64,000 nt of DNA, taken from contig NC_061512.1 of assembly GCF_022539505.1 (NCBI RefSeq), positions 147,729,962 to 147,793,961 on the forward strand. Direction: 5' to 3'. This document shows, one piece after another, positions 34,093 through 44,987 of this stretch. This DNA comes from Lolium rigidum. Its lineage: Eukaryota; Streptophyta; Magnoliopsida; Poales; Poaceae. The position numbers and the translations under genes are program-made. The stretch's first letter is position 1. Each line of letters starts with the position of its first letter. The notes under the pieces were generated by a model. That model did no database searches and was not told where the DNA came from. It was given only the letters and a program-made list of their open reading frames with translations.

Positions 34093-34900
34093 ATGGCGTC
34101 CCCAATCAATTTTAACCAGTTCCTAGAGAAAGAAAAGCTTAAGAGAACGGTAGCAACTTCACCGACTGGTTCCGTCATGTGAGGATCTTCCTCTCTGGCG
34201 GAAATCTGCAATATGTGCTTGATGCACCGCTAGGTGACCCTCCTGCAGAAACTGAAACCAATGAAGTAAAAGCTGTTTACGAGACTCGAAAAACTCGGTA
34301 CTCTCAAGTTCGGTGTGCCATCCTGTGCGATCCGGAATCCGATCTTCAAAAACGTTTTGAGCACCACGATCCTCATGAGTTGATGAATGAGCTGAAAGCT
34401 ATATTTGAGACTCATGCGGCCGTGGAATGCTATGAAGCATCGAAACATTTCTTCGAGCGGTATAATGGAAGAAGGCAGCTCCATTAGTGAGCACATGCTC
34501 GCCATGACCGGGCATGCGAAGAAACTCAGTGCCTTGGGAATAGTGATTCCTAACAGACTGGGGATTAATCGTGTCCTTCAATCACTGCCACCAAGTTACA
34601 AGAACCTTGTGATGAACTACAATATGCGGAACATGAACAAGGAGTTACTCGAACTCTTTGGCATGCTAAAAGCTCGCTGAGATTGAGATCAAGAAAGAGC
34701 ACCAAGTGTTGATGGTCAACAAGACCACCGAGTTTCAAGAAACGAGGGCAAGTCTAAGGGAAAATTCAAGAAGGGTGGCAAGAAAGCTGCCACGCCTCCT
34801 ATGAAACCTAAGAACGGCCCTAAGCCCGATGCTGAGTGCTATTACTGCAAGGAGAAGGGACACCTGGAAGCGTAATTGCTCCAAGTATTTGGCGGATCCG
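34093..34900 (+). pseudogene. Angela gag (capsid/nucleocapsid), broken
   Basis: Gag forms the virus-like particle that packages Copia RNA. The start ATG at 34093 opens MASPINFNQFLEKEKLK, typical of the family. The frame is lost near 34145 and regained as NFTDWFRHVRIFLSGGNLQY. It is lost again near 34470 and continues as ISEHMLAMTGHAKKLSALG. Near 34830 a CYYCKEKGH zinc-knuckle start is visible, but a frame change removes its last Cys. At least three frameshifts and stops make it non-functional. Confidence 0.88.
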
Positions 34901-34974
34901 AAGAGTGGCCTTGTCCGAGAAGAAGAAAGAAGGTATATCCGATATACATGTTATAGATGCTTATCTCACTGGTT

Positions 34975-36184
34975 CTCGTTCTAGTACACTGGGTATTTGA
35001 TACTTGGTTCGGTTGCTCATATTTGTAACTCGAAACAGGAACTAAAGAATAAACGAAGACTACTGAAAGATGAAGTGACAATGCGCGTTGGAAATGGATC
35101 CAAAGTCGATGTGATCGGCTGTCGGCACACTTCCTCTACATCTACCTTCGGGATTAGTTTTAAGCCTAAATAATTGTTATTTTGTACCCGCGTTGAGCAT
35201 GAACATTATATCTGGATCTTGTTTAATGCAAGACGGTTATTCATTCAAGTCCGAGAATAATGGTTGTTCTATTTTTATGAATAATATCTTTTATGGTCGA
35301 GCACACGAAAAGAATGGCTTATTTCGTTAGATCTCGATAGTAGTGATACGCATATACATAACATTGATGCTAAGCAAATTAAATTAAATGATAATTCTAC
35401 TTATATGTGGCACTATCGTCTTGGTCATATTGGAGTGAAACGCATGAAGAAACTCCATACCGATGGATTACTTGAATCACTTGACTTTGAGTCACTTGAT
35501 AGATGCGAAGCATGTCTAATGGGAAAAATGACTAAGACTCCATTTTCTGGTATGATGGAGCGAGCTACCGACTTATTGGAAATCATACATACCGATGTGT
35601 GCGGACCAATGAGTGTAGCATCGCGCGGTGGTTATCGTTATGTTCTAACCTTCACAGATGATCCGAGTAGATATGGGTATATCTATTTCATGAAACATAA
35701 ATCCGAAACTTTCGAGAAGTTTAAGGAATTCCAAAGTGAAGTAGAAAATCAACGTAACAAGAAGATTAAATTTCTACGATCCGATCGCGGAGGTGAATAT
35801 CCGAGTTATGAGTTTGGCATGCATTTAAAGAAATGCGGAATACTTTCACAATTGACACCGCCGGGAACACCTCAACGAAACGGTGTGTCCGAACGTCGTA
35901 ATCGAACTCTCTTAGATATGGTTCGTTCTATGATGTCTCTTACTGATTTACCTTTATCATTTTGGAGTTATGCATTAGAGACAGCCGCATTCACTTTAAA
36001 TAGAGCACCATCAAAATCCGTTGAAATGACACCGTATGTATTATGGTTTAATAAGAAACCTAAGCTGTCGTTCCTTAAAGTTTGGGGTTGCGAAGCCTAT
36101 GTAAAGAAGTTACAACCAGACAAGCTAGAACCCAAAGCGGAGAAATGCGTCTTCATAGGATACCCTAAGGAAACTATAGGGTAC
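34975..36184 (+). pseudogene. Angela pol: protease remnant, GAG-pre-integrase and integrase, truncated
   Basis: A decayed FDT motif near 34995 marks the protease. An open frame from 35405 gives WHYRLGHI...CEACLMGKM, the His/Cys zinc-binding pre-integrase motif. The integrase core follows, with HTDVCGP (first Asp), FTDD, the downstream SDRGGEY (second Asp) and NGVSERRN (Glu). The frame ends at 36184 in FIGYPKETIGY, where a Gypsy element inserted. Reverse transcriptase and RNase H would lie beyond it and are not in the window. Integrase inserts the cDNA into the genome; this copy cannot make it. Confidence 0.9.
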
Positions 36185-37705
36185 TGATACGTCCAATTTG
36201 CATCACTATTTTATATCATAAATTGCTGTTATTCATTGATATATTTCATATTGGGACACAATACTTATGTTATTTCATCTATTTTGCATGTTTCATGATT
36301 ATTTGGAGATTGAGCACCGGAGCCAGGATTCTGCTGGAAAAAGCACCGTCAGGATGCGATATTTCGGAAGATCAAGCTGTGGGAGGAAGTTTTACGAGAA
36401 AATCCTATTTTTCCGGATGACGGAGGAAGCCGGAAGGGGAGCCAGCTGGACCCGGGGTGGGCCCACACCATAGGGTGGCGCGGCCCATGGCACTGGCCGC
36501 GCCACCATGTGGTGTGGGGCCCCCTCGGCCTCTTTCGCCTCCTTTTCTTCGCGAAACCCTTCGTCCCGAAGACCTAAGCCACGGAGGAATCCTCACGAAG
36601 GGTTACGGCCGCCTCTGCGGGGCGGAGAACACCGAGAGAGAAAAGAGCTCTCCGGCGGGCAGGAATCCGCCGGGGAAATTCCCTCCCGGGGGGGGGGGAA
36701 ATCGACGCCATCGTCACCGCCATCGAGCTGGACATCATCTCCATCACCATCATCATCATCTCCACCATCATCACCGCCATCTCCACCGCTGGACATCGTC
36801 ACCGCTGTAGCAATTTGGGTTTGATCTTGATTGTTTGATAGGGGAAACTCTCCCGATACTGATTTCTACTTGTTGTTTATGCTATTGAGTGAAACCATTG
36901 AACCAAGGTCTATGTTCAGATTGTTATTCATCATCATATCACCTCTGATCATGTTCCATATGATGTCTCGTGAGTAGTTCGTTTAGTTCTTGAGGACATG
37001 GGTGAAGTCTAATTGTTAGTAGTGAACTATGGTTGAGTAATATTCAATGTTATGATATTTAAGTTGTGGTGTTATTCTTCTAGTGGTGTCGTGTGAACGT
37101 CGACTACACGACACTTCACCATTTATGGGCCTAGGGGAATGCATCTTGTACTCGTTTGCCAATTGCGGGGTTGCCGGAGTGACGAAAACCTAAACCCCCG
37201 TTGGTATATCGATGCGAGGAGGGATCGCAGGATCCAGAGTTTAAGGCTGTGGTTAGATTTATCTTAATTACTTTCTTGTAGTTGCGGATGCTTGCAAGGG
37301 GTATAATCACAAATATGTATTAGTCCTAGGAAGGGCGGTACATTAGCACAGGTTCACCCACACAACACTTATCAAAACAATGAAGATTAATCAACTGTAT
37401 GTAGCGAAAGCACTAGACTAAAATCCCGTGTGTCCTCGAGAACGTTTGTTCATTATAAGTAAACAAACCGGCTTGTCCTTTGTGCTAAAAAGGATTCGGC
37501 CACTCGCTGCAATTATTTCTCTCGCATTTTACTTACTCGTACTTTATTCATCTGTTACATCAAAACCCCCGAATACTTGTCCGTGAGCATTTACGAGTGA
37601 ATCCTTCATCAAAACTGCTCGTCAACACCTTCTGCTCCTCGTTGGGATCGGCATTCTTACTTATCGAAGATACTACGATACACCCCCTATACTTGTGGGT
37701 CATCA
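36185..37705 (+). mobile_element. 5' LTR of Gypsy element A
   Basis: 1521 bp, TGATACGTCCAATTTGCATC ... CTTGTGGGTCATCA. It contains a GC-rich middle with an 11-G run near 36688 and a CATCACCATCATC-type repeat at 36720-36785. The apparent His-rich frames there are a side effect of that repeat. No partner LTR is present to date the insertion. Confidence 0.85.
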
Positions 37706-37715
37706 AGACTATTTT

Positions 37716-37732
37716 ACGGCGCCGTTGCCGGG
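37716..37732 (+). other. Primer binding site of element A (Asp tRNA type)
   Basis: ACGGCGCCGTTGCCGGGA lies 10 bases after the LTR. It resembles TGGCGCCGTTGCCGGGG, the site used by Athila-group elements with Asp tRNA; the first base pair is mutated. Confidence 0.75.
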
Positions 37733-37820
37733 AGTGAAGCGCTATTGGTAAGCGGAATTGGTAAGGAAAACCTTTACTTGTTTGTGCTGATTTTATTTCG
37801 CCTGCTTGCTATAAGTCATT

Positions 37821-39422
37821 ATGGAGAGATCTTCTCTTCAATTTCTATTTGGGAAATCTACTACTACTGCAACGGTAGTGGATGAGGCGCCAGGTGAGGA
37901 AATAGTACCATATAAAATACCTACGAAAATTATTGAACATGTTATGGATAACCGCTATGAAGGGGATGGAACTGTCCATCCTGGTGATCATTTACTGTTT
38001 TTGCATGAATTATGCGGGTTATTCAAATGTGCAGGTATTGCTATGAATGAAGTTAGAAAGAAACTATTCTCTATATCGCTGTCCGGTAAAGCGGCGCATT
38101 GGTATACATTGCTGAAGAATGGTGCTTCTCTTGATTGGGAGGACATTGTGCCTTTATTTTATTCCAAATTTTATCCTCCAAGTGAAATTCACAAAGATCG
38201 GAACCGCATATATAATTTCTGGCCTCATGATGGAGAGAGTATTGCCCAAGCTTGGGGGAGATTGAAGTCTTTAATGCTCAAATGCCCCATTCATGAGCTT
38301 CCTGGTAATGTTATTATTGATAATTTCAATGCCAGACTTTCTTTTCAAGACAAGACCTTGCTGGATACTTCTTGTTCTGGATCATTTACGCGCAATAAAG
38401 AAGAGTTTAAAAGGGACCTTCTTGATCGGATCCAAGAAAATATTGAAGGTTGGGAGAACGACAAAGATAGAGAATCAGGTATAATTTATGATTATAAATG
38501 CATTGAAGCTTTTATGGATACTGATACATTTCGTAATATGAGTGCTACATATGGTCTTGATTCTCAAGTTGCTGCAAACCTTTATAAAGCTTTTGCCTCT
38601 CATTATGAATTTCCTAAAAAGAATTTTGATAAGTATCATGAACCGTATAAAGATAAAATTGATTCATCTATTAATAAATGTGTTGTAGTTGAAACTGCTG
38701 ATCGCGTTATTCCTGAAGCTTATATTGAAAAAACTCCTTTTCCTGCTAAAATGAAAGAGTACTCTGTTATAAATAGTGTGGTTCATAAAAGTGAAAAGAA
38801 ACCTAGAGAACCCGAAGAACAAATAAAAGTTGAACCTGCTGTTGCAATAGTTAAAGATCTAGTGACTGAAAATGTTGAGGATGGTCATATTATTTTCTGT
38901 GAAGATGCTTCTAATATTGTTTCACATCCTAATAAACCCAAACAAGCTAGTGTTCCTATGCTATCTGTTAAAATTGGTGATCATTGCTATTATGGTTTAT
39001 GTGATATTGGTGCAAGTGTTAGTGCTATACCTTATGAGCTTTACACGGAGATTATGCACGAAATTGATTCTTGTGAACTTGAAGATATTGATGTGGTTAT
39101 TCAGCTGGCTAATAGAGAAACTATTTCACCAATTGGTATTGTTCGAGATGTGGAAGTTTTATGTGGTAAGATTAAATATTCTGCTGACTTTTTGGTACTT
39201 GGTTCTGCTGCTAGTAATTATTGCCCTATCATTTTTGGTAGACCTTTTCTAAATACTTGTGGAGCTATTATAGATTGCAAGAAAGAGAAAATTTTGACTA
39301 AATTTGCTGGTGAATCTTATGAGTTTAACTTCTCTAAATTTACTAAAACTCCTTATAAAGCTGATTTGCCTAGTAATGATTTTAAAATGGAGCGAGTGTG
39401 CATCTATTGTTCTTGTTCCTAA
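37821..39422 (+). CDS. Element A gag-protease polyprotein (533 aa)
   Basis: This encodes the structural Gag of a Gypsy element with the aspartic protease at its C-terminus. Residues about 1-290 are Gag: [41 protein letters not shown] and the [18 protein letters not shown] helix region are typical of retrotrans_gag. Protease is at about 375-500, with the active-site triad written DIGAS (near residue 394) instead of DTG/DLG, and ILGRPF-like [10 protein letters not shown] near 475. The frame is open throughout. It runs out of frame at 39422, while pol continues in the +1 frame from about 39394. Family members usually read through, so one indel near 39400 is likely. Confidence 0.9.
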   Translation: MERSSLQFLFGKSTTTATVVDEAPGEEIVPYKIPTKIIEHVMDNRYEGDGTVHPGDHLLFLHELCGLFKCAGIAMNEVRKKLFSISLSGKAAHWYTLLKNGASLDWEDIVPLFYSKFYPPSEIHKDRNRIYNFWPHDGESIAQAWGRLKSLMLKCPIHELPGNVIIDNFNARLSFQDKTLLDTSCSGSFTRNKEEFKRDLLDRIQENIEGWENDKDRESGIIYDYKCIEAFMDTDTFRNMSATYGLDSQVAANLYKAFASHYEFPKKNFDKYHEPYKDKIDSSINKCVVVETADRVIPEAYIEKTPFPAKMKEYSVINSVVHKSEKKPREPEEQIKVEPAVAIVKDLVTENVEDGHIIFCEDASNIVSHPNKPKQASVPMLSVKIGDHCYYGLCDIGASVSAIPYELYTEIMHEIDSCELEDIDVVIQLANRETISPIGIVRDVEVLCGKIKYSADFLVLGSAASNYCPIIFGRPFLNTCGAIIDCKKEKILTKFAGESYEFNFSKFTKTPYKADLPSNDFKMERVCIYCSCS

Positions 39423-41215
39423 CAATCCTTTGCGACAACATTTGGAGGATAGCGAGAGTGAAGTTTTTAGGAAAGAAAGAGATGAGCTTGAGGAGATTTT
39501 TCTTCGCCAACCTATTCTCAAGCATGATTTACCGGTGGAAGACTTGGGTACAACACCGCCACCAAAGGAAGATCCTGTTTTTGATTTAAAGCCTTTGCCT
39601 GATAATCTTAAATATGCTCATATTGATGATATGAAAATATATCCTGTTATTATTAGTTCTAAGCTTACAGAGTTTGAAGAAGAAAGATTATTGCAAATAT
39701 TGAAGAAACACCGAGGTGCTATTGGCTATACTCTTGATGACTTGAAGGGGATTTCTCCCTCTATTTGCCAACATGCCATTAATATGGAAGATGATGCGAA
39801 GCCTGTTGTTGAACCTCGGCGTCGTCTAATTCCCAAGATGAAGGATGTGGTAAGAAATGAGGTATTACGACTTCTTGAAGCTGGTATTATATATCCTATT
39901 GCTGATAGTAGATGGGTTAGTCCTGTGCATTGCGTTCCTAAGAAAGAAGGAATGACTGTTGTGCCTAATGATAATGATGAGCTCATACCTCAAAGAGTAG
40001 TTGTAGGGTATAGAATGTGCATTGATTTTCGAAAATTTAATAAAGTTACTAAGAAAGATCATTACCCTTTACCATTTATTGATCAAATGCTAGAAAGGTT
40101 ATCTAAAAATACGCATTTTTGCTTTCTTGATGGTTATTCTGGGTTTTCACAAATTGTTGTTAAAGCTAAAGATCAAGAGAAAACCACTTTTACTTGTCCC
40201 TATGGAACTTATGCTTATAGGCGTATGCCTTTTGGTTTATGTAATGCTCCTGCTACTTTTCAAAGATGCATGTCTGCTATTTTTCATGGCTTTTGTGAGA
40301 GTATTTTGGAAGTATTCATGGATGATTTTTCTGTTTATGGGAATTCTTTTGATAGTTGCTTGCGAAACCTTGATAAAGTTTTGCAGAGATGTGAAGAAAC
40401 TAACCTTGTTCTTAATTGGGAGAAATGCCACTTTATGGTTAATGAAGGAATTGTATTGGGACATAAAATTTACGAGAGAGGTATTGAAGTTGATAGAGCT
40501 AAAGTTGAAGCTATTGAGAAGATGCCCTATCCAAGGGATGTTAAAGGTATTCGTAGTGTTCTTGGTCATGCTGGGTTTTATAGGAGATTTATTAAAGATT
40601 TCTCCAAGATTTCAAAACCTCTTACAAATCTTCTTCAAAAAGATGTACCTTTTGTTTTTGATGATGATTGTAAGGAAGCTTTTGAAACTCTAAAGAAAGC
40701 CTTAACAACTGCTCCTATAGTTGAACCACCTGATTGGAATTTACCATTTGAAATTATGTGTGATGCTAGTGATTTTGCTGTAGGCGCTGTTCTTGGACAG
40801 CGAGTAGATAAAAAATTAAATGTTATTCATTATGCTAGCAAAACTCTTGATGCTGCTCAAAGAAATTATGCTACTACTGAAAAAGAATTATTAGCTGTAG
40901 TCTTTGCTTGTGATAAATTTAGATCTTATATTGTTGATTCAAAAGTTACGATTCATACTGATCATGCTGCAATTAGATACCTTATGACAAAGAAAGATGC
41001 TAAGCCGAGGCTTATTAGATGGGTACTTCTTTTGCAAGAATTTGATTTACATATTGTAGATAGGAAAGGTGCTGATAATCCTGTTGTTGATAATTTGTCT
41101 AGATTGGAAAATATTGCTTATGATCCTGTTCCCGTTAATGATAGTTTTCCAAATGAACAATTGGCTGTAATAAAGGTGAGCTCGCGAGACAGTCCTTGGT
41201 ATGCTGATTATGCTA
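39394..41215 (+). CDS. Element A pol: reverse transcriptase and RNase H (3' end in gap)
   Basis: It continues element A's gag in the +1 frame from [15 protein letters not shown] and is open to the N run, about 607 codons. Reverse transcriptase spans about 39830-40560: [48 protein letters not shown] and FMDDF (catalytic Asp pair). RNase H spans about 40745-41110: [13 protein letters not shown], the [11 protein letters not shown]lu, HTDHAAI Asp, and then NLSRLENI. All catalytic residues visible in these domains are present. It copies element RNA to DNA. Integrase should follow but falls in the gap. Apart from the gag/pol frame break the copy looks young. Confidence 0.92.
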
Positions 41216-41315
41216 NNNNNNNNNNNNNNNNNNNNNNNNNNNNNNNNNNNNNNNNNNNNNNNNNNNNNNNNNNNNNNNNNNNNNNNNNNNNNNNNNNNNN
41301 NNNNNNNNNNNNNNN
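41216..41315. other. Assembly gap (100 N)
   Basis: Exactly 100 N, a conventional placeholder for unknown size. Element A pol is on the left. The 3' part of a different, Sabrina-like element is on the right. Confidence 0.99.
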
Positions 41316-42616
41316 TGAACAACAAGGAGAGAATGTAAAGTCTTATAATAGTTACAATATGTTCATATGTGAGCTTTGCTGCACCTTTTATACTTGAGTT
41401 TGCTTCAAACAACCTTGCTAGCCTAGCCTTGTATTGAGAGGAATTCTTCTCATGCATCCAAATCCTTGAGCCAATAACTATGCCCTTTGTGTCGACCATA
41501 CCTACCTACCACATGGTATTTCTCTGCCATTCCAAAGTAAATTACTTCATGTGCTACCTTTAAACAATTCAAAACTTTATTACTTCTTATTTGTGTCAAT
41601 GTTTTATAGCTCATGAGGAAGTATGTGGTGTTTTATCTTTCAATCTTGTTGGGCTGCTTTCACCAATGGACTAGTGGCTTCATCCGCTTATCCAATAATT
41701 TTGCAAAAAGAGTCGGCGCGGGGTTCCCAATCCCCAATTAATCAACCTTCATTAATAATTCTCTTCACATGTTTTGCTCGATTCATCGGTAAGCAACTTA
41801 ATTTTGCAAATAGACACTCCTTCATGGTATGTGAATGTTGGAAGGCACCCGAGGATTCGGTTAGCCATGGCTTGTGTAAGCAAAAGGTTGGGAGGAGTGT
41901 CAACCATAAATAAAACTAAAGTACATGTGTAAACAAAAGAGAAGAGGGATGATCTACCTTGCTGGTAGAAATAACGTCCTTCATGGGAGCCGCTCTTTGA
42001 AAGTCTGTTTGGGAAGGGGGTTAGAGTGCCCACTACCATTCGTGACAACAACAAACACCTCTCAAAACTTTACTTTTATGCTCTCTATATGATTTCAAAA
42101 CTTAAAAAGCTCTAGCACATTATTTAATCAATGCTTCCCTCTGCTAAGGGCCTATCTTCTACTTTATTGTTGAGTCAGTTTACCCATTCTTTCTATCTTA
42201 GAAGCAAACACTTGTGTCAACTGTGTGCATTGATTCTTACATGTTTACTTATTGCACTTGTTATATTGCTTTGTGTTGACAATTATCCATGAGATATACA
42301 TGTTGAAGTTGAAAGCAACCGCTGAAACTTAATCTTCCTTTGTGTTGCTTCAATACCTTTACTTCAAATTTATTGCTTTATGAGTAATTCTTATGCAAGT
42401 CTTATTGATGCTTGTCTTGAAAGTATTATTCATGAAAAGTCTTTGCTATATGATTCATTAGCTTACTCATTATCTTCATCATTGCTTCGAATCGCTGCAT
42501 TCATCTCATATGCTTACAATAGTATGATCAAGATTATGATAGCATGTCACTTCAGAAATTATCTTTGTTATCGTTTACCTACTCAAGGGCGAGTAGGAAC
42601 TAAGCTTGGGGATGCT
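41316..42616 (+). mobile_element. Sabrina-like element B, 3' internal non-coding region
   Basis: From TGAACAACAAGGAGA onward it matches the 3' internal region of element C (48258 onward) in order: 'CTTGCTAGCC', 'TTCTCATGCATCCAAA', 'ACCATACCTACCTAC', 'TGAAAGCAACCGCTGAAACT', and the ending AAGCTTGGGGATGC. It is shorter and diverged. It ends in the purine-rich tract before LTR B. There is no gag; everything upstream is lost in the gap. Confidence 0.85.
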
Positions 42617-43137
42617 TGATACGTCCCAAATGTATCTATAATTTCTTCTGTTTCATGCTACTTTTATGATGATACTCACATGTTTTATACACATTATATG
42701 TCATATTTATGCGTTTTCCGGAACTAACCTATTGACGAGATGCCGAAGGGCCAGTTGCTGTTTTCTGCTGTTTTTGGTTCCAGAAATCCTAGTAAGGAAA
42801 TATTCTCGGAATCGGACGAAATCAATGCCCACCATCCTATTTTTCCACGAAGCTTCCAGAACACCCGAGAGCCACCAGAGGGGAGCCCTGGTGGTCCCAG
42901 ATGATAGGGCAGCGCGGCCAGGGCCTGGGCCGCGCCCCCCTACTGTGACACCACCTCGTCAGCCCTTCGACTCCGCCTCTTCGCCTATTTAAAGGTCCCT
43001 GACCTAAAACCTCGATACGGAAAAGCCACGGTATGAGAAACCTTCCAGAGCCGCCGCCATCGCGAAGCCAAGATCTGGGGGACACGAGTCTCTGTTCCGG
43101 CACGCCGCCGGGACGGGGAAGTGCCCCCGGAAGGCTC
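42617..43137 (+). mobile_element. Element B 3' LTR, left part
   Basis: It starts TGATACGTCCCAAATGTATC and runs to GGCTC (43133-43137), where element C inserted. It is related to LTR C over the first ~250 bp (GGAACTAACCTATT.ACGAGATGCCGAAG and AATATTCTCGGAAT). A TATTTAAA box lies at 42986-42993. The LTR resumes at 51285. Confidence 0.88.
42986..42993 (+). promoter_or_regulatory. Candidate TATA box of LTR B
   Basis: CGCCTATTTAAAGG in the GC-rich part of the LTR is in a typical promoter position. Element C has TACTTAAA at the same place (43507-43514), a one-base change. Confidence 0.45.
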
Positions 43138-44733
43138 TGATACGTCTCCGACGTATCGATAATTTCTTATGTTCTATGCCATATTATTGATGATACCTAC
43201 ATGTTTTAAGCACACTTTATGTCATATTCGTGCATTTTCTGGAACTAACCTATTAACAAGATGCCGAAGTGCCGATTGCTCGTTTTCTGCTGTTTTTGGT
43301 TTCAGAAATCCTAGTAACGAAATATTCTCGGAATTGGACGAAATCAAGACCCGGGGTCCTATTTTGCCACGAACCTTCCGGAAGACCGAAAGGGATACGA
43401 AGTGGGGCCACGAGGGGCTGCCACCATAGGGCGGCGCGGCCCAGCCCTTGGCCGCGCCGACCTGTGGTGTGGGGCCCCGTGTGGCCCCCCACGCTGCCCT
43501 TCCGCCTACTTAAAGCCTCCGTCGCGAAACCCCTGATGCGAAAAACCACGATACGGAAAACCTTCCGGAGACGCCGCCGCCGCCAATCCCATCTCGGGGG
43601 ATTCTGGAGATCTCCTCCGGCACCCTGCCGGAGAGGGGAGTCATCTCCCGGAGGACTCTACACCGTCATGGTCGCCTCCGGAGTGATGAGTGAGTAGTTC
43701 ACCCCTGGACTATGGGTCCATAGCAGTAGCTAGATGGTTGTCTTCTCCTCATTGTGCTTCATTGTTGGATCTTGTGAGCTGCCTAACATGATCAAGATCA
43801 TCTATCCGTAATACTCTATGCTTGTGTTTGTCGGGATCCGATGGATAGAGAATACCATGTTATGTTAATTATCAAGTTATTGCATATGTGTTGTTTATGA
43901 TCTTGCATGCTCTCCGTTATTAGTAGAGGCTCGGCCAAGTTGATGCTAGTAACTCCAAGAGGGAGTATTTATGCTCGATAGTGGGTTCATGCTCGCATTG
44001 ACACCGGGACAATGTGATGAAAGTTCTAAGGTTGTGTTGTGCTGTTGCCACTAGGGATAAAACATTGGCGCTATGTCCGAGGATGTAGTTGTCGATTACA
44101 TTACGCACCATACTTAATGCAATTGTCTGTTGTTAGCAACTTAATACTGGAGGGGGTTCGGACGATAACCTGAAGGTGGACTTTTTAGGCATAGATGCGG
44201 TTGGATGGCGGTCTATGTACTTTGTCGTAATGCCCAATTAAATCTCACTATACTTATCATGACATGTATGTGCATTGTTATGCTCTCTCTATTTGTCAAT
44301 TGCCCGATTGTAATTTGTTCACCCAACATGCTTTTATCTTATGGGAGAGACACCTCTAGTGAACTGTGGACCCCGGTCCATTCTTTTTATACTGAAATAC
44401 AAATCTGCTGCAATACTTGTTTCATCGTTTTCTCTGCAAACAATCATCTTCCACACAATACGGTTAATCCTTTGTTACAGCAAGCCGGTGAGATTGACAA
44501 CCTCACTGTTTCGTTGGGGCAAAGTACTTTGGTTGTGTCGTGCAGGTTCCACGTTGGCGTCGAAATCTCTGGTGTTGCGCCGCACTACATCCCGCCGCCA
44601 TCAACCTTCAACGTGCTTCTTGGCTCCTCCTGGTTCGATAAACCTTGGTTTTTTCTGAGGGAAAACTTGCTGCTGTGCGCATCATACCTTCCTCTTGGGG
44701 TTCCCCAACGAACGTGTGAAATACACGCCATCA
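43138..44733 (+). mobile_element. Element C 5' LTR
   Basis: TGATACGTCTCCGACGTATC ... TACACGCCATCA. It aligns with the 3' LTR along its length with scattered substitutions and small indels. The 244-codon frame at 44205-44939 crosses out of the LTR into the leader and is not conserved in the 3' LTR copy, so it is not called. Confidence 0.93.
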
Positions 44734-44741
44734 AGCTCTTT

Positions 44742-44766
44742 TTCTGGCACCGCTGCCGGGGAGATC
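44742..44766 (+). other. Element C primer binding site
   Basis: CTGGCACCGCTGCCGGGGAG, a few bases after the LTR, resembles the Asp-tRNA site TGGCGCCGTTGCCGGGG, with two differences. Confidence 0.75.
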
Positions 44767-44987
44767 AAGACACGCTGCAAGGGGAGTCTCCACTTCTCAA
44801 TCTCTTTACTTTGTTTTTGTCTTGCTTTATTTTATTTACTACTTTGTTTGCTGCATTATATCAAAACACAAAAAAATTAGTTGCTAGCTTACATTATTTA
44901 CTGTCTTGTTTGCTATATCGAAAACACAAAAAAAATTAGTTTACTTACATTTACTTTATCTAGTTTGTTTTATTTACTACTGCTAAA

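Larger units (their letters stand above)
36185..41215 (+). mobile_element. Athila-lineage Gypsy retrotransposon A, cut by the first gap
   Basis: It consists of a 5' LTR (36185-37705), an Asp-tRNA-like PBS, gag-protease and pol up to RNase H, then the N run. It is inserted in the Angela integrase after GGTAC (36180-36184), the presumed TSD, whose partner is not in the sequence. The Athila assignment rests on the Asp-type PBS, the long gag, the absence of a zinc knuckle, the FMDDF catalytic box and the RNase H tail with [18 protein letters not shown]. Integrase, any env-like region and the 3' LTR are missing from the assembled sequence. Confidence 0.88.

Noticed and set aside
36593..36810. His-rich and Met-rich frames in LTR A
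   Set aside because: They arise from the CATCACCATCATC-type simple repeat in the LTR.
44205..44939. 244-codon ORF crossing the 5' LTR end of element C
   Set aside because: It runs from the LTR into the leader across the LTR boundary and PBS. The corresponding frame in the 3' LTR is broken by indels.
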